Assembly (NCBI RefSeq): GCF_003345355.1
Contig: NZ_QQNB01000001.1
Coordinates: forward strand, 1,364,001 to 1,428,000
DNA length: 64,000 bases
Direction: 5' to 3'
Origin: Sphingomonas aracearum
Lineage (GTDB): Bacteria; Pseudomonadota; Alphaproteobacteria; Sphingomonadales; Sphingomonadaceae
Part shown: piece after piece, positions 1-8,963 of the stretch
How the letters are laid out: every line of letters starts with the position of its first letter
How positions within the stretch are numbered: the first letter of the stretch is position 1
The notes under the pieces: model-generated
What the model saw: only the letters and a program-made list of their open reading frames with translations
Database searches by the model: none
What the model was told of the DNA's origin: nothing
Translations under genes and position numbers: made by a program

Positions 1-148
1 GCCGGGTCATGGCGGAGCAGGAAGGCGGCAGGCAAGCCGCCCTGCCCCCGGTTCAGCTCCATCGTGGAGGGGATGCGGCAGCCTTGTCCCGACGCCGGAG
101 CCGACAGGCACCGCTCGCTTGCCGCCGCCGCCGCGCCGGGATAAAGGA

Positions 149-163
149 TGCGAATGACTTGCA
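149..163. promoter_or_regulatory. Fur-box-like palindrome
   Basis: The 15-mer TGCGAATGACTTGCA is an imperfect 7-1-7 inverted repeat (TGC and GCA ends, A/T-rich core), the form reported for Fur sites in alphaproteobacteria. It ends 16 bases before the PepSY start codon, so a bound repressor would block transcription of that gene. Assignment to Fur is inference from the pattern and from the iron-uptake role often seen for PepSY proteins. Bases 1-148 hold no gene I can support. Confidence 0.5.
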
Positions 164-179
164 GTAACATCCGCCGGCC

Positions 180-1364
180 ATGACCCGCGGCGCCGTTCGC
201 GCCTGGTATCTCGTGCACAAGTGGACGAGCCTGGTCTGCACCGCCTTCCTGCTGATGTTGTGCGTCACCGGCCTGCCGCTGATCTTCCACGACGAGATCG
301 ACGCCGCGCTCGGCCAGGGCGTCGCCGCGTCCCGGCATCCCGGCCCCGCCTCCTCCGGCACCGATCTGCGCCTCCTGCCGCTCGACCGCATGCTGGCGAT
401 CGCGCTGGCCGAGCGGCCGGGCGAGGTGCCGCTGTTCATGGCCTTCGACAATGCCGGGCCGCTGATGACGATCACCACCGGCCCGCGCCCCGATGCGCGC
501 GCGCCGGAGATGACGATCCAGCAGCTCGACCGGCGCACCGGCGCGGTGATCGGCCACGAGCGCGAGGGCGGATCGGGCGGGATCACCGCTTTCCTCCTGC
601 AACTGCACACGGACATGTTCCTGGGGCTGAAGGGCGAGCTGTTCCTGGGCGGAATGGGCTTGCTGTTCGTGCTCGCGCTCGTCTCGGGCACAATTCTGTA
701 CGCCCCGTTCATGCGCAAGCTGGATTTCGGCACGCTGCGCGTCTCGCGCAGCCGGCGGGTGAAGTGGCTCGATTACCATAACCTGCTCGGCATCGTCGCG
801 CTGGCGTGGATGGCGGTGGTGGGGAGCACCGGCATCATCAACGCGCTGGTCACCCCGATCACCCGGACGTGGCAGCGCGGCGAGCTGGCGGAGATGACGC
901 GCGCCTATGCCGGGCGCCCGGCGCTGCCGCCCGCCCGCTACGGCTCGATCGACCGGGCGATGGCGCGGGCGCGGGAGGCGATCCCCGGCATGAACCCGCG
1001 CTTCATCGGCTTTCCCGGCGGCGCGTTCAGCAGCAGGCATCATTATGGGGTGTTCTTCGAAGGCAACACGCCGCTGACCGAGCGGCTGCTCACCACCGCG
1101 CTGATCGACGCCGAAACGGGCGCGCTGACCGATGCGCGGCCGATGCCGTGGTATTTCAAGGCGCTGTCGCTGTCGCGTCCGCTGCACTTCGGCGACTATG
1201 GCGGGCTGCCGCTCAAGATCCTGTGGGCTTTGCTCGACCTGTTCACCATCGTGGTGCTCGGATCGGGCCTGTATCTGTGGGTGGCGCGGCGGCGGACCAC
1301 CCTGCGCTCGCGCGTGGCGGAAGTGACGAGCGGCGGGCTGCTCGAACCGGTGCCGGCCGAATGA
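180..1364 (+). CDS. PepSY-associated TM helix domain protein
   Basis: This 394-residue inner-membrane protein has the PepSY_TM layout. There is one helix near residues 15-36, a periplasmic PepSY-like region, a pair of helices near 152-175 and 200-222, and a last helix near 345-367. Histidines at membrane borders (H13, H143, H200, H336) are typical of the family and could bind haem. Relatives are often encoded beside TonB-dependent siderophore receptors and are thought to reduce or release iron in the periplasm; that role is inferred here from the family and from the Fur-box-like site just upstream. No clear Shine-Dalgarno precedes the ATG. The gene overlaps the next small gene by ATGA, so the two are probably co-translated. 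Confidence 0.88.
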   Translation: MTRGAVRAWYLVHKWTSLVCTAFLLMLCVTGLPLIFHDEIDAALGQGVAASRHPGPASSGTDLRLLPLDRMLAIALAERPGEVPLFMAFDNAGPLMTITTGPRPDARAPEMTIQQLDRRTGAVIGHEREGGSGGITAFLLQLHTDMFLGLKGELFLGGMGLLFVLALVSGTILYAPFMRKLDFGTLRVSRSRRVKWLDYHNLLGIVALAWMAVVGSTGIINALVTPITRTWQRGELAEMTRAYAGRPALPPARYGSIDRAMARAREAIPGMNPRFIGFPGGAFSSRHHYGVFFEGNTPLTERLLTTALIDAETGALTDARPMPWYFKALSLSRPLHFGDYGGLPLKILWALLDLFTIVVLGSGLYLWVARRRTTLRSRVAEVTSGGLLEPVPAE

Positions 1365-1525
1365 TCCGCTCCACCTGGGCCTTGCCGCTGCTGCTGGGGG
1401 TGTCGTCGGTGATCGGCCTGATCACCGCGCTGGCCGGCGACGGGTGGCATGACTGGGTGGCCTGGGCGACGCTTGCCGCGCCGGTCGCCGCCACGATCTG
1501 GGCGATGCGGATTCAGCGTAGCTGA
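1361..1525 (+). CDS. small two-helix membrane protein
   Basis: A 54-residue protein whose ATG overlaps the stop of the PepSY gene (ATGA). It has two hydrophobic segments, residues 6-24 and 33-48, joined by a short GDGWHDW loop, and a basic C-terminus (MRIQRS). I do not recognise the family. The tight coupling suggests a small accessory subunit of the PepSY protein, which is inference. The gene is short, but the overlap and the clean two-helix profile favour it being real. Confidence 0.6.
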   Translation: MIRSTWALPLLLGVSSVIGLITALAGDGWHDWVAWATLAAPVAATIWAMRIQRS

Positions 1526-1614
1526 TACTCGCCTGCCAAGCCTGAAAATGGTGCGAGGAAGCAGGGTACGAAATCGCCCGCGCTGACGCAGGCCCTTCAG
1601 CCTTCGTCCAAAGG

Positions 1615-1648
1615 AAAGGGGCGCCGCTCCTGCGAGCGACGCCCCTTC
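1615..1648 (-). terminator. rne transcription terminator
   Basis: A strong hairpin lies just past the rne stop. The stem AAGGGGCG (1616-1623) pairs with CGCCCCTT (1640-1647), and an inner CGCTC/GAGCG stem closes on a 4-base loop. Read on the minus strand it is followed by a moderately T-rich TTTCCTTT run. The convergent PepSY operon ends about 90 bases away, so it may serve both directions. Confidence 0.65.
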
Positions 1649-1651
1649 CTG

Positions 1652-4504
1652 TCAGTTGCCGAAGGTCCGCTGCCACCAGCCTCGCCGCGGTGCAGCGCCG
1701 GGCTCGGCGTCGTTGCTCGCGGCCGCCGCGGGGTCTTCGGCAGGCGCCTCCGCGCTCGGCGCGGGCGCTTCCGCAACCGGTGCTTCCGGCTCCGCTACCT
1801 GCACATCGGCATTGCCGGCGGGCGTTTCGGCCGGAGCTTCGGGCGCCGCGGCCTTGCGGCGGCTGCGCTTCGGCTTGGCCGGCGCCTCCTCGGCGGTCGC
1901 GCCATCGGGCTCGGCAGGCGTCTCGGCGGAAGCCGCCTTGCGCCGGGTGCGCTTCGGCTTGGGCGCGGGCTCCTCGGCAGCGGCGGGCGCTTCGCCCGCA
2001 TCGACTGCCGCTGCCGGCGCTTCTGCCGCGGGCGCTTCCACCACCGGCTCCGCCTTGCGTGCCCGCGGACGGCGACGCGTCTTGGGCGCTTCCTCCGCCA
2101 CCGGCTCTTCTGCGGCGGGCGCTTCGGCGGGAGCGTCAGCAGGAGCGTCAGCAGGCTGGGCGACCTCGGGCTCCTGCGCCACCGGTGCGGGCTCGACAGC
2201 CGGCTCGGCCTCCGGCGCCGGCGCTTCGGCCTCCGTCACCGCGTCGGCCGAGGCCTCGCCATTGCCGCGACGCCCACCGCGCCGGCCGCGACGGCCGCGA
2301 CGACGACGGCCCTCGCCCTCGCCCGCCTGCTCGTCACCGGACTGCTCGGCGCCGGCCTCGACAACCTGGCCCTCGTCCTCGCCCTCCTGCGGGTCGCTCG
2401 CGGCGTCCTCCGCGGCGAGCGGCTGCTCACCGACGAACTCGCCCTCGCCTTCGGAACCGCGCTCGGCGTCGCTGCCGTTCTCGTCCTCGCCACCACGATT
2501 GCGCCGGCCACGACCGCGACGGCGGCGGCGGCGGCGACCGCCCTCGCCTTCCTCGCGCTCCGGCCGCTCGGCACGGGCGGCCCGCTCCCCGTCGGCATCG
2601 GCGTCGACGTCGGCGGCGGAAGCCTCCTCGGCCTCTTCCTCCTCGTCCAGCTCTTCCTCGATCTCGGGCAGGTCATCGTCATTGTCGATGATCGGCGCCT
2701 CGAAGCGCGGCGGGTGGGCGGGCGGCGGGCCGGAGGCCTCCACCGCCATGCGCGCGCCCTCATTCTCGCCCTCGGGCGTCACCTCGACCGACACGCCGTA
2801 GCGATCCTCGATCTCGGCGATGTCCCCGCGCTTGCGGTTGAGGAGGTAGAAGGCCGCCTCCATCGAGCAGCGCAGCGTGATGCACGAGCCGCGCCCGCGC
2901 GCCGCCTCGTCCTCGATCAGGCGCAGCGCGGACAGGCCCGACGACGAAGCGGTGCGGACGAGGCCGGTGCCTTCGCAATGCGGGCACTGGCGGGTGGACG
3001 CTTCCAGCACGCCGGTGCGCAGCCGCTGGCGGCTCATCTCCATGAGGCCGAACGAGCTGATCCGGCCGACCTGGATGCGCGCGCGATCGTTCTTCAGCGC
3101 CTCCTTCATCGCCTTTTCGACCTTGCGGACGTTGGACCCGTTGTCCATGTCGATGAAGTCGATGACGACGAGGCCGGCCATGTCGCGCAGGCGCAGCTGG
3201 CGGGCGATCTCGTGCGCCGCTTCCAGGTTGGTCGCGGTGGCGGTCTGCTCGATGTTATGCTCGCGGGTGGAGCGGCCCGAGTTGATGTCGATGGAAACCA
3301 GCGCTTCGGTCGGGTTGATGACCAGATAGCCGCCGCTCTTCAGCTGCACCACCGGGTTGTACATGGCGGACAGCTGATCCTCGACATGCGCGCGCTGGAA
3401 CAGCGGAATGGGGTCGCTGTAATGCTTCACCTTCCGGGCATGGCTGGGCATCAGCAGCTTCATGAACTCGCGGGCCTGGCGATAGCCTTCCTCGCCCTCG
3501 ACGATCACCTCGTCGATGTCGCGATTGTAGATGTCGCGGATCGCGCGCTTCAGGAGATCGCTGTCGCCATAGATCAGCGCCGGCGCCGAGGAGGACAGCG
3601 TCTTGTCGCGGATCTCGTCCCACAGCCGGGCGAGATAGTCGAAGTCGCGCTTGATCTCGGTCTTGGTGCGCTGCAGCCCGGCGGTGCGCACGATGCAGCC
3701 CATCGATTGCGGCAGCTGCAGATCGGCCATGATCGACTTCAGCCGCTTGCGATCGCCGGCGTTCGAAATCTTGCGGCTGATCCCGCCGCCATGGCTCGTG
3801 TTGGGCATCAGCACGCAATAACGGCCGGCCAGCGACAGATAGGTGGTCAGCGCCGCGCCCTTGTTGCCGCGCTCTTCCTTGACGACCTGCACCAGCAGCA
3901 CCTGGCGCCGGCGGATCACGTCCTGGATCTTGTAGCGGCGGCGCAGGTTCATGCGGCGCTCGCGCAGGTCCTCCACGGCATCGTCCGAGGCACCGCGGCC
4001 GCGACGCTTGCGCCGCGGCTTGCCTTCGGCAACCGGCGCTTCCTCGTCTTCGGCGGAAGCCGCGTCTTCGCCGGCGTCGTCCTCGCCGCCTTCGTCCTCG
4101 GCGCCCTCGTCGTCATGATCGTGGTGGTCGTGATCGACCTCGATCACCTCGCCATCGTCGTCGTGCAGCGCATCGTCGGCGTCCAGCTCGGCGCGCAGCG
4201 CGGCTTCCTCCGCGGCATGCTCGGCCTCTTCGCGCAGCAGCGCGTCGCGATCCTCCTTGGGGATCTGGTAGTAATCCGGGTGGATTTCCGAAAAGGCCAG
4301 GAAACCGTGGCGATTGCCGCCGTAATCGACGAACGCCGCCTGCAGGGACGGTTCGACGCGAGTTACCTTGGCGAGATAGATATTGCCCTTGAGCTGCTTG
4401 CGCTCGGCGGACTCGAAATCAAATTCCTCGATCCGGTTTCCCTTGACGACGGCAACCCGGGTTTCTTCCCGGTGCCGTGCGTCGATCAGCATACGCATGG
4501 TCAT
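1652..4504 (-). CDS. rne: ribonuclease E
   Basis: RNase E/G-family endoribonuclease and scaffold of the RNA degradosome; 950 residues. The S1 domain starts near residue 37 and is split by a long acidic, His-rich insertion (about 84-180, with HDHHDHDDE). The catalytic core holds the metal-binding aspartates in VSIDINSG (D406) and VIDFIDMD (D449/D452), and the Zn-link CPHC lies at 507-510. From about residue 600 the tail is low-complexity, rich in Glu, Ala and Pro, with Arg-rich blocks (RRRRRRRGRGRRNR, RRRGRRGRRGGRRG) and repeated basic KPKR[TS]RRKA motifs likely to bind RNA. It ends in PRRGWWQRTFGN; a GWW peptide at this place binds PNPase in Caulobacter. GGAG precedes the ATG by a suitable gap. 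A 490-base leader region separates it from the divergent amidase gene. Confidence 0.97.
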   Translation of the reverse strand: MTMRMLIDARHREETRVAVVKGNRIEEFDFESAERKQLKGNIYLAKVTRVEPSLQAAFVDYGGNRHGFLAFSEIHPDYYQIPKEDRDALLREEAEHAAEEAALRAELDADDALHDDDGEVIEVDHDHHDHDDEGAEDEGGEDDAGEDAASAEDEEAPVAEGKPRRKRRGRGASDDAVEDLRERRMNLRRRYKIQDVIRRRQVLLVQVVKEERGNKGAALTTYLSLAGRYCVLMPNTSHGGGISRKISNAGDRKRLKSIMADLQLPQSMGCIVRTAGLQRTKTEIKRDFDYLARLWDEIRDKTLSSSAPALIYGDSDLLKRAIRDIYNRDIDEVIVEGEEGYRQAREFMKLLMPSHARKVKHYSDPIPLFQRAHVEDQLSAMYNPVVQLKSGGYLVINPTEALVSIDINSGRSTREHNIEQTATATNLEAAHEIARQLRLRDMAGLVVIDFIDMDNGSNVRKVEKAMKEALKNDRARIQVGRISSFGLMEMSRQRLRTGVLEASTRQCPHCEGTGLVRTASSSGLSALRLIEDEAARGRGSCITLRCSMEAAFYLLNRKRGDIAEIEDRYGVSVEVTPEGENEGARMAVEASGPPPAHPPRFEAPIIDNDDDLPEIEEELDEEEEAEEASAADVDADADGERAARAERPEREEGEGGRRRRRRRGRGRRNRGGEDENGSDAERGSEGEGEFVGEQPLAAEDAASDPQEGEDEGQVVEAGAEQSGDEQAGEGEGRRRRGRRGRRGGRRGNGEASADAVTEAEAPAPEAEPAVEPAPVAQEPEVAQPADAPADAPAEAPAAEEPVAEEAPKTRRRPRARKAEPVVEAPAAEAPAAAVDAGEAPAAAEEPAPKPKRTRRKAASAETPAEPDGATAEEAPAKPKRSRRKAAAPEAPAETPAGNADVQVAEPEAPVAEAPAPSAEAPAEDPAAAASNDAEPGAAPRRGWWQRTFGN

Positions 4505-4994
4505 TCAATATTCTCCGGGCGCGCAAGCCCAGCGGGGTAAGCGCTGCTCGCGCGCGATTGGGCGGCATCAGCAAGGCGGCGTCAGCGCCGGCCTCCGAGC
4601 CGCGATGTGAAAAGCTGTAGGTGGTGCGTGCCTTCGCTCGCGCCGCACGCCCGGGCATCAGGCCGGGGGCACCCCAAACATCCGCGCTCCCGCCGGCAGG
4701 AGCCGGTCGGATGGGCGTGGAGGGGAAATGCGGCATTGCGAACGTCAACCTGGAATGGCCTGGCCCTTGCGGATTCGGCCGTGAACGCGTCGGCGGATCG
4801 CCACAGGATGCAGCTTCCGACGCAACACGGTTGCTAGCACCGGAGCCGCGATGCAGCAACTGGCAGGATTTTGCCGCCTGCCGGCAAGGAAATGCCGAAC
4901 GCCGCATTAACCTTGCCGCTTCACCCGGTGCAAAAGCCTGAGCGGGCAGAGCGATCACCGTCATCGCTTTCACCGACCGGAGCGTGTGAGCCCC
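4505..4994. other. intergenic region with rne leader and divergent promoters
   Basis: About 490 bases between the divergent rne and amidase genes hold no supported gene; the ORFs seen here have no plausible protein features. The stretch must contain both promoters and probably a long rne 5' leader, since RNase E commonly regulates its own mRNA through its leader. A small hairpin, TTGCCG/CGGCAA at 4871-4887, is visible. I could not assign a conserved RNA motif or -35/-10 boxes with confidence. Confidence 0.5.
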
Positions 4995-5966
4995 ATGTCT
5001 TTTTGCTGGACCGGTCCCGTGCCGGCGCGGCAGTGTGCCCGCGTGTTCTTCTTTCTCGCCCTGCTTGCGTGCTGGATCGGCGGCGCGCCCAGCTGGGCCG
5101 CGGCCCTGGCGCCGCTCGCGGCCGCCCGGGGCACCGCTCCCGCCAGGCTGGGAAGCCTGCCGCCGGCGCGCAAGTATCAGGTGTCGGCCGCCGTGCCGCG
5201 CCGGGCACGCGCGTTGCCGCTCCCGCGTATCTATGGCGACGATCCCACGCGCCCGCTGGTGGTGATCGATGCCGGTCATGGCGGCTTCGATCCCGGTGCG
5301 ATCTCGCAAGACGACGGCCTGCAGGAAAAGGACGTGACGTTGCGCATCGCCAGGGCGATCCGCGACGAACTGGTGAAGTCCGGCCGCGTGCGCGTGGCGC
5401 TGACCCGCGAGGACGATCGCTTTCTGGTGCTCCAGGAGCGCTACGGCCTTGCCCGCCGTATGAAGGCGCAGCTGTTCATCTCCATCCACTGCGACAGCGT
5501 GGGTGCGGGCGATGCGTCCGGCGCCACCGCCTATACCCTGTCCGAAGTCGCGTCGGACAAGCAGGCCGCGCGGCTGGCCGCGCGCGAGAACAAGGCCGAC
5601 ATCATCAACGGCATCGACCTGTCGGGCGACAATGCCGATGTTTCGCCCATCCTGATCGACCTTGCCCAGCGCGAGACGATGAACGCGTCGGCCGCCTTTG
5701 CCCGCCTGCTCGGCCGCGAGGCGGCGCCGCTGATGCCGGTAAAGGCGAACTTCCACCGCATGGCCTCGCTGATGGTGCTCAAGGCGCCGGACATGCCCTC
5801 CATCCTGTTCGAGACGGGGTATATCTCCAACCCGAAGGACGCCGCCTTTCTCGATTCGCGCGAGGGCCGGCGCAAGATCGCGCAAAGCGTCCGCCGCGCC
5901 GTGGAGGTGCATTTCGCCCGCCGCCTGGCGCTGAGCGACGGGCCGCGGCGAACCGGCGCCAATTAG
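4995..5966 (+). CDS. N-acetylmuramoyl-L-alanine amidase
   Basis: Zinc-dependent Amidase_3 enzyme that cuts the amide bond between N-acetylmuramic acid and the stem peptide of peptidoglycan, with roles in cell separation. The 323-residue product has an N-terminal hydrophobic segment (about 17-38) that looks like a signal peptide. The catalytic domain has DAGHGG (H95), QEKD (E111), SIHCDS (H165) and the general base in LFETGYIS (E273), matching the zinc ligands and catalytic glutamate of the AmiA/AmiC/LytC family. There is no room for an AMIN targeting domain. I chose the ATG at 4995 because GGAG (4979-4982) is too close to the alternative GTG at 4986. A small hairpin, CGCTGG/CCAGCG (5975-5990), follows the gene. 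Confidence 0.92.
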   Translation: MSFCWTGPVPARQCARVFFFLALLACWIGGAPSWAAALAPLAAARGTAPARLGSLPPARKYQVSAAVPRRARALPLPRIYGDDPTRPLVVIDAGHGGFDPGAISQDDGLQEKDVTLRIARAIRDELVKSGRVRVALTREDDRFLVLQERYGLARRMKAQLFISIHCDSVGAGDASGATAYTLSEVASDKQAARLAARENKADIINGIDLSGDNADVSPILIDLAQRETMNASAAFARLLGREAAPLMPVKANFHRMASLMVLKAPDMPSILFETGYISNPKDAAFLDSREGRRKIAQSVRRAVEVHFARRLALSDGPRRTGAN

Positions 5967-5996
5967 GGCGCCGACGCTGGGGGGCCAGCGCGGGGG

Positions 5997-7340
5997 TCAG
6001 CCCGCCGCCACGCGCACCGCGTCGCAGATCCGGGCGACCACCGTCTCCACCTGGTTCGCGTCGTCGCCCTCCGCCATGACCCGGATCACCGGCTCGGTTC
6101 CGGACGCGCGGATCACCAGCCGCCCGCGGCCCTCGAGCTCCGCCTCCGCCTCCGCAATCACCGTGCGCACCGCCGGCGCCTCCAGCGGCTTTGCCCCGCG
6201 CGCGAACTTCACGTTGCGCAGCAGCTGCGGCACCGGCTCGAACCGGCGCAGCACCTCGCTGGCCGGCCTGCCGCTGCGCACCAGCTCGGCCAGGATCTGC
6301 AACGCGGCGACCAGCCCGTCGCCGGTGGTGCCATAGTCGGACAGGATGATGTGGCCGGATTGCTCGCCGCCCACGTTGAACCCGCCGCTGCGCATCCGCT
6401 CCAGCACGTAGCGGTCGCCCACGCCGGTGCGCTCCAGGGCGATGCCCTGCGAACCGAGGTAGCGTTCCAGACCCAGGTTCGACATCACGGTGGCGACCAG
6501 CCCACCGCCGACCAGCCGGCCCTCGCGCGCCCACGCCCCGGCGATCGTCGCCATCAACTGGTCGCCGTCCACCACCGTGCCGTTCTCGTCCGCCACGATC
6601 AGCCGGTCCGCATCGCCGTCAAGGGCGATGCCGATATGCGCGCCGCTCGCGACCACCGTTTCGCACAAGAGCTGCGGCGCGGTGGAGCCGACCCCGTCAT
6701 TGACGTTGAGGCCGTCCGGCTTGACGCCGATCGCCACGACGTCCGCGCCCAGCTCCCACAAGGCGGAAGGAGCGACCTGATAGGCGGCGCCGTTCGCGCA
6801 ATCGACCACCACCTTCAGCCCATCCAACCGCAGGTCGGCCGGAAAGGTCGACTTGGCGGCATGGATGTAGCGGCCGCGCGCATCCTCCACGCGTCGTGCG
6901 CGGCCGATCTCGGCGGCGGGCGCCAGCGGCACCTCGCCGTCGATCAGCGCCTCGATCGCCAGCTCGTCCGCATCCGACAGCTTGTAGCCATCGGGGCCGA
7001 ACAGCTTGATGCCGTTGTCATGATAGGGGTTGTGGCTGGCCGAGATCATTACGCCGATGTCCGCGCGCATCGACTGGGTCAGCATCGCCACCGCCGGCGT
7101 CGGCATCGGGCCGACCAGCACCACGTCCATGCCCACGCTGGTGAAGCCCGCCACCAGCGCATTCTCGATCATGTAGCCGGACAGGCGCGTGTCCTTGCCG
7201 ATCACCACGCGGTGCCGGTGATCGCCGCGGCGGAAGTGCGCACCGGCCGCCATGCCCACCTGCATCGCCATCGCCGCGGTCATCGGCGACTGGTTGGTCA
7301 GCCCGCGAATTCCATCGGTGCCGAAATATTTCCTTGCCAT
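5997..7340 (-). CDS. glmM: phosphoglucosamine mutase
   Basis: Converts glucosamine-6-phosphate to glucosamine-1-phosphate in the cytoplasm, on the route to UDP-GlcNAc for peptidoglycan and LPS. The 447-residue length is standard. The start [13 protein letters not shown] is the conserved N-terminus. The phosphoserine loop is ISASHNP with S102, the magnesium loop is DGDADR, the sugar loop is GGEQSGH, and the phosphate-binding loop is [12 protein letters not shown]. The frame stays open upstream, but ATG 7340 carries the conserved start and an AGGA eight bases before it. It is convergent with the peptidoglycan amidase and divergent from the symporter. Confidence 0.98.
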   Translation of the reverse strand: MARKYFGTDGIRGLTNQSPMTAAMAMQVGMAAGAHFRRGDHRHRVVIGKDTRLSGYMIENALVAGFTSVGMDVVLVGPMPTPAVAMLTQSMRADIGVMISASHNPYHDNGIKLFGPDGYKLSDADELAIEALIDGEVPLAPAAEIGRARRVEDARGRYIHAAKSTFPADLRLDGLKVVVDCANGAAYQVAPSALWELGADVVAIGVKPDGLNVNDGVGSTAPQLLCETVVASGAHIGIALDGDADRLIVADENGTVVDGDQLMATIAGAWAREGRLVGGGLVATVMSNLGLERYLGSQGIALERTGVGDRYVLERMRSGGFNVGGEQSGHIILSDYGTTGDGLVAALQILAELVRSGRPASEVLRRFEPVPQLLRNVKFARGAKPLEAPAVRTVIAEAEAELEGRGRLVIRASGTEPVIRVMAEGDDANQVETVVARICDAVRVAAG

Positions 7341-7423
7341 CGACGCTATCCTACACTGCTTATGGCGCGCGCCGTTCGGGCGCAGGGCGCCTGCCATAGC
7401 GAGCGCGGGGAAAAAGGGCGAGT

Positions 7424-8683
7424 ATGTCTCAGGCGTGGCGAATTCTCTTGGCGCTGGTGCTCGGCATCGGCTTCGGCATTGCGGGCGCCGAGATTTCGCC
7501 GGAGGGCGCACTCGACCTGACGCTCGTCACCGGGCCGGTCGGCTCGGCCTGGCTGCATGCGTTGCAGATGGTGATCGTGCCGCTGATCGTCGGACTGCTC
7601 GTCACCGGCGTCGGCGCGGCGGCCGATGCGGCGCGGGCGGGGCGGATCGCCGGGCGGTCGATGCTCTACTTCGTCGTGATCCTGTGGTGCACCACTTTGC
7701 TGTCGGCGATCGTCACGCCGATCCTCCTGAACGTCTGGCAATTGCCGCCGGAATGGTCCGCCGCGCTGCGCCAGTCGCTGACGGGCGCCAAGCCGATGGG
7801 CACCGTGCCGAGCCTGGGCCAGTTTTTCGACACGATCGTGCCGACCAACGTCGTGAACGCCGCCGCGGGCGACGCCTTCCTGCCGCTGACCATCTTCGCG
7901 CTCGCCTTCGCCTTTGCCATCACCCGGCTGGAGCCCGCCTCGCGCGAGCGGCTGACCGGGCTGTTCCAGGCGCTGGTCGAGGCGATGCTGGTCATCATCA
8001 ACTGGGTGCTGGCGCTCGCTCCGATCGGCATCTTCGCGCTCGCCTATGGCGTGGGCGCGCGGACGGGCGCGGCGGCGTTCGGGGCGCTGCTCCACTACAT
8101 CCTCACCGTCTCCGCGATCGGGTTCCTCGTGCTCCTGTCGGGCTATGTCGTGGCGGTGGTGTTCGGCCGGGTGAAGCTCGGCGCGTTCGCCCGCGCGGTC
8201 GCCCCGGCACAGGCGGTGGCGGTCTCCACCCAATCCTCGCTCGCCTCGCTGCCGGCGATGCTGGAGGCCTCGGAGAAGCTCGGCGCCGCGCCCGCGTCGG
8301 CCGGCATCACCCTGCCGATCGCGGTGGCCGTGTTCCGCGCGACCAGCCCGGCGATGAACCTCGCCGTCGCGCTCTACGTCGCGCACTGGCTGGGCGTGCC
8401 GATCGGCGCGGGGCAGCTGGCGGCGGGAGTGGCGACGGCGGCGATCACCACCATGGGATCGGTTTCCTTACCCGGCACGATCAGCTTCTTCGCCTCGGTC
8501 GCGCCGGTGTCGGTGGCGATGGGCGTGCCGATCGAGGCATTGGGGCTGCTGGTGGCGGTGGAGACCATCCCCGACCTTTTCCGCACCGTTGGCAACGTGA
8601 CCATGGACACCGCGGTGACGGTAGCGGTGGCGCGCAAGTCCGCGGGCGACATCGCGCATCCGGAGATTGCCCCGCGGGTGTGA
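7424..8683 (+). CDS. dicarboxylate/amino acid:cation symporter (DAACS family)
   Basis: A 419-residue inner-membrane protein of the GltP/DctA (SDF) family, which takes up dicarboxylates or acidic amino acids with Na+ or H+. Hydrophobic helices run through its length. The Ser-rich re-entrant loop appears as [10 protein letters not shown], the region equivalent to the NMDGT motif as [11 protein letters not shown], and the second hairpin as [11 protein letters not shown]. The substrate cannot be fixed from sequence. An AAAAGGG run precedes the ATG. Only 83 bases separate it from glmM, so the two divergent promoters share that gap. Confidence 0.9.
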   Translation: MSQAWRILLALVLGIGFGIAGAEISPEGALDLTLVTGPVGSAWLHALQMVIVPLIVGLLVTGVGAAADAARAGRIAGRSMLYFVVILWCTTLLSAIVTPILLNVWQLPPEWSAALRQSLTGAKPMGTVPSLGQFFDTIVPTNVVNAAAGDAFLPLTIFALAFAFAITRLEPASRERLTGLFQALVEAMLVIINWVLALAPIGIFALAYGVGARTGAAAFGALLHYILTVSAIGFLVLLSGYVVAVVFGRVKLGAFARAVAPAQAVAVSTQSSLASLPAMLEASEKLGAAPASAGITLPIAVAVFRATSPAMNLAVALYVAHWLGVPIGAGQLAAGVATAAITTMGSVSLPGTISFFASVAPVSVAMGVPIEALGLLVAVETIPDLFRTVGNVTMDTAVTVAVARKSAGDIAHPEIAPRV

Positions 8684-8697
8684 GCGGCCCGCCTTCC

Positions 8698-8790
8698 GTC
8701 ATTCCCGCGCAGGCGGGAATCCAGAGCCGCTAAGCTCCGCTGGAACTCGCACCGGCAGCGCATCTGGATCCCCGCCTCCGCGGGGATGAC
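8698..8790. repeat. REP-like inverted pair, ATTCCCGC type
   Basis: Two facing copies of a short palindromic element: GTCATTCCCGCGCAGGCGGG at 8698-8717, continuing AATCCAG to 8724, and its inverted relative CTGGATCCCCGCCTCCGCGG at 8764-8783, continuing to GGATGAC at 8790. Each copy forms its own GC hairpin and the two can pair with each other. This family is common between genes in proteobacteria and is usually mobilised by REP-associated transposases; none is present here. Confidence 0.8.
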
Positions 8791-8862
8791 GGCCGTGTTC
8801 AGGATGGGCGGTCGAGGACCGCGGATAGCGACTACAACTGAGCGCCGCTCACACAACCCATA

Positions 8863-8940
8863 GTCACCCCGGCGAAGGCCGGGGTCCATCCCTCCACGAG
8901 CGCCAGCGCCTCCGTGGATCCCGGTCTGCGCCGGGATAAC
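8863..8940. repeat. REP-like inverted pair, CACCCCGG type
   Basis: A second facing pair with a different core: GTCACCCCGGCGAAGGCCGG at 8863-8882, ending GGTCCA at 8888, and GTGGATCCCGGTCTGCGCCG at 8914-8933, ending GGATAAC at 8940. The CCCCGGCGAAGGCCGGGG core recurs at 33688-33705, showing a dispersed family. Its place after the symporter gene suggests a role in termination or mRNA stability, which is not shown. Confidence 0.75.
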
Positions 8941-8963
8941 ATTTGTGGGCGCAAATTCTGATT

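Noticed and set aside
2714..4540. 608-codon plus-strand ORF across rne
   Set aside because: Antisense shadow of the rne coding sequence; no domain or signal, and rne is certain from its motifs.
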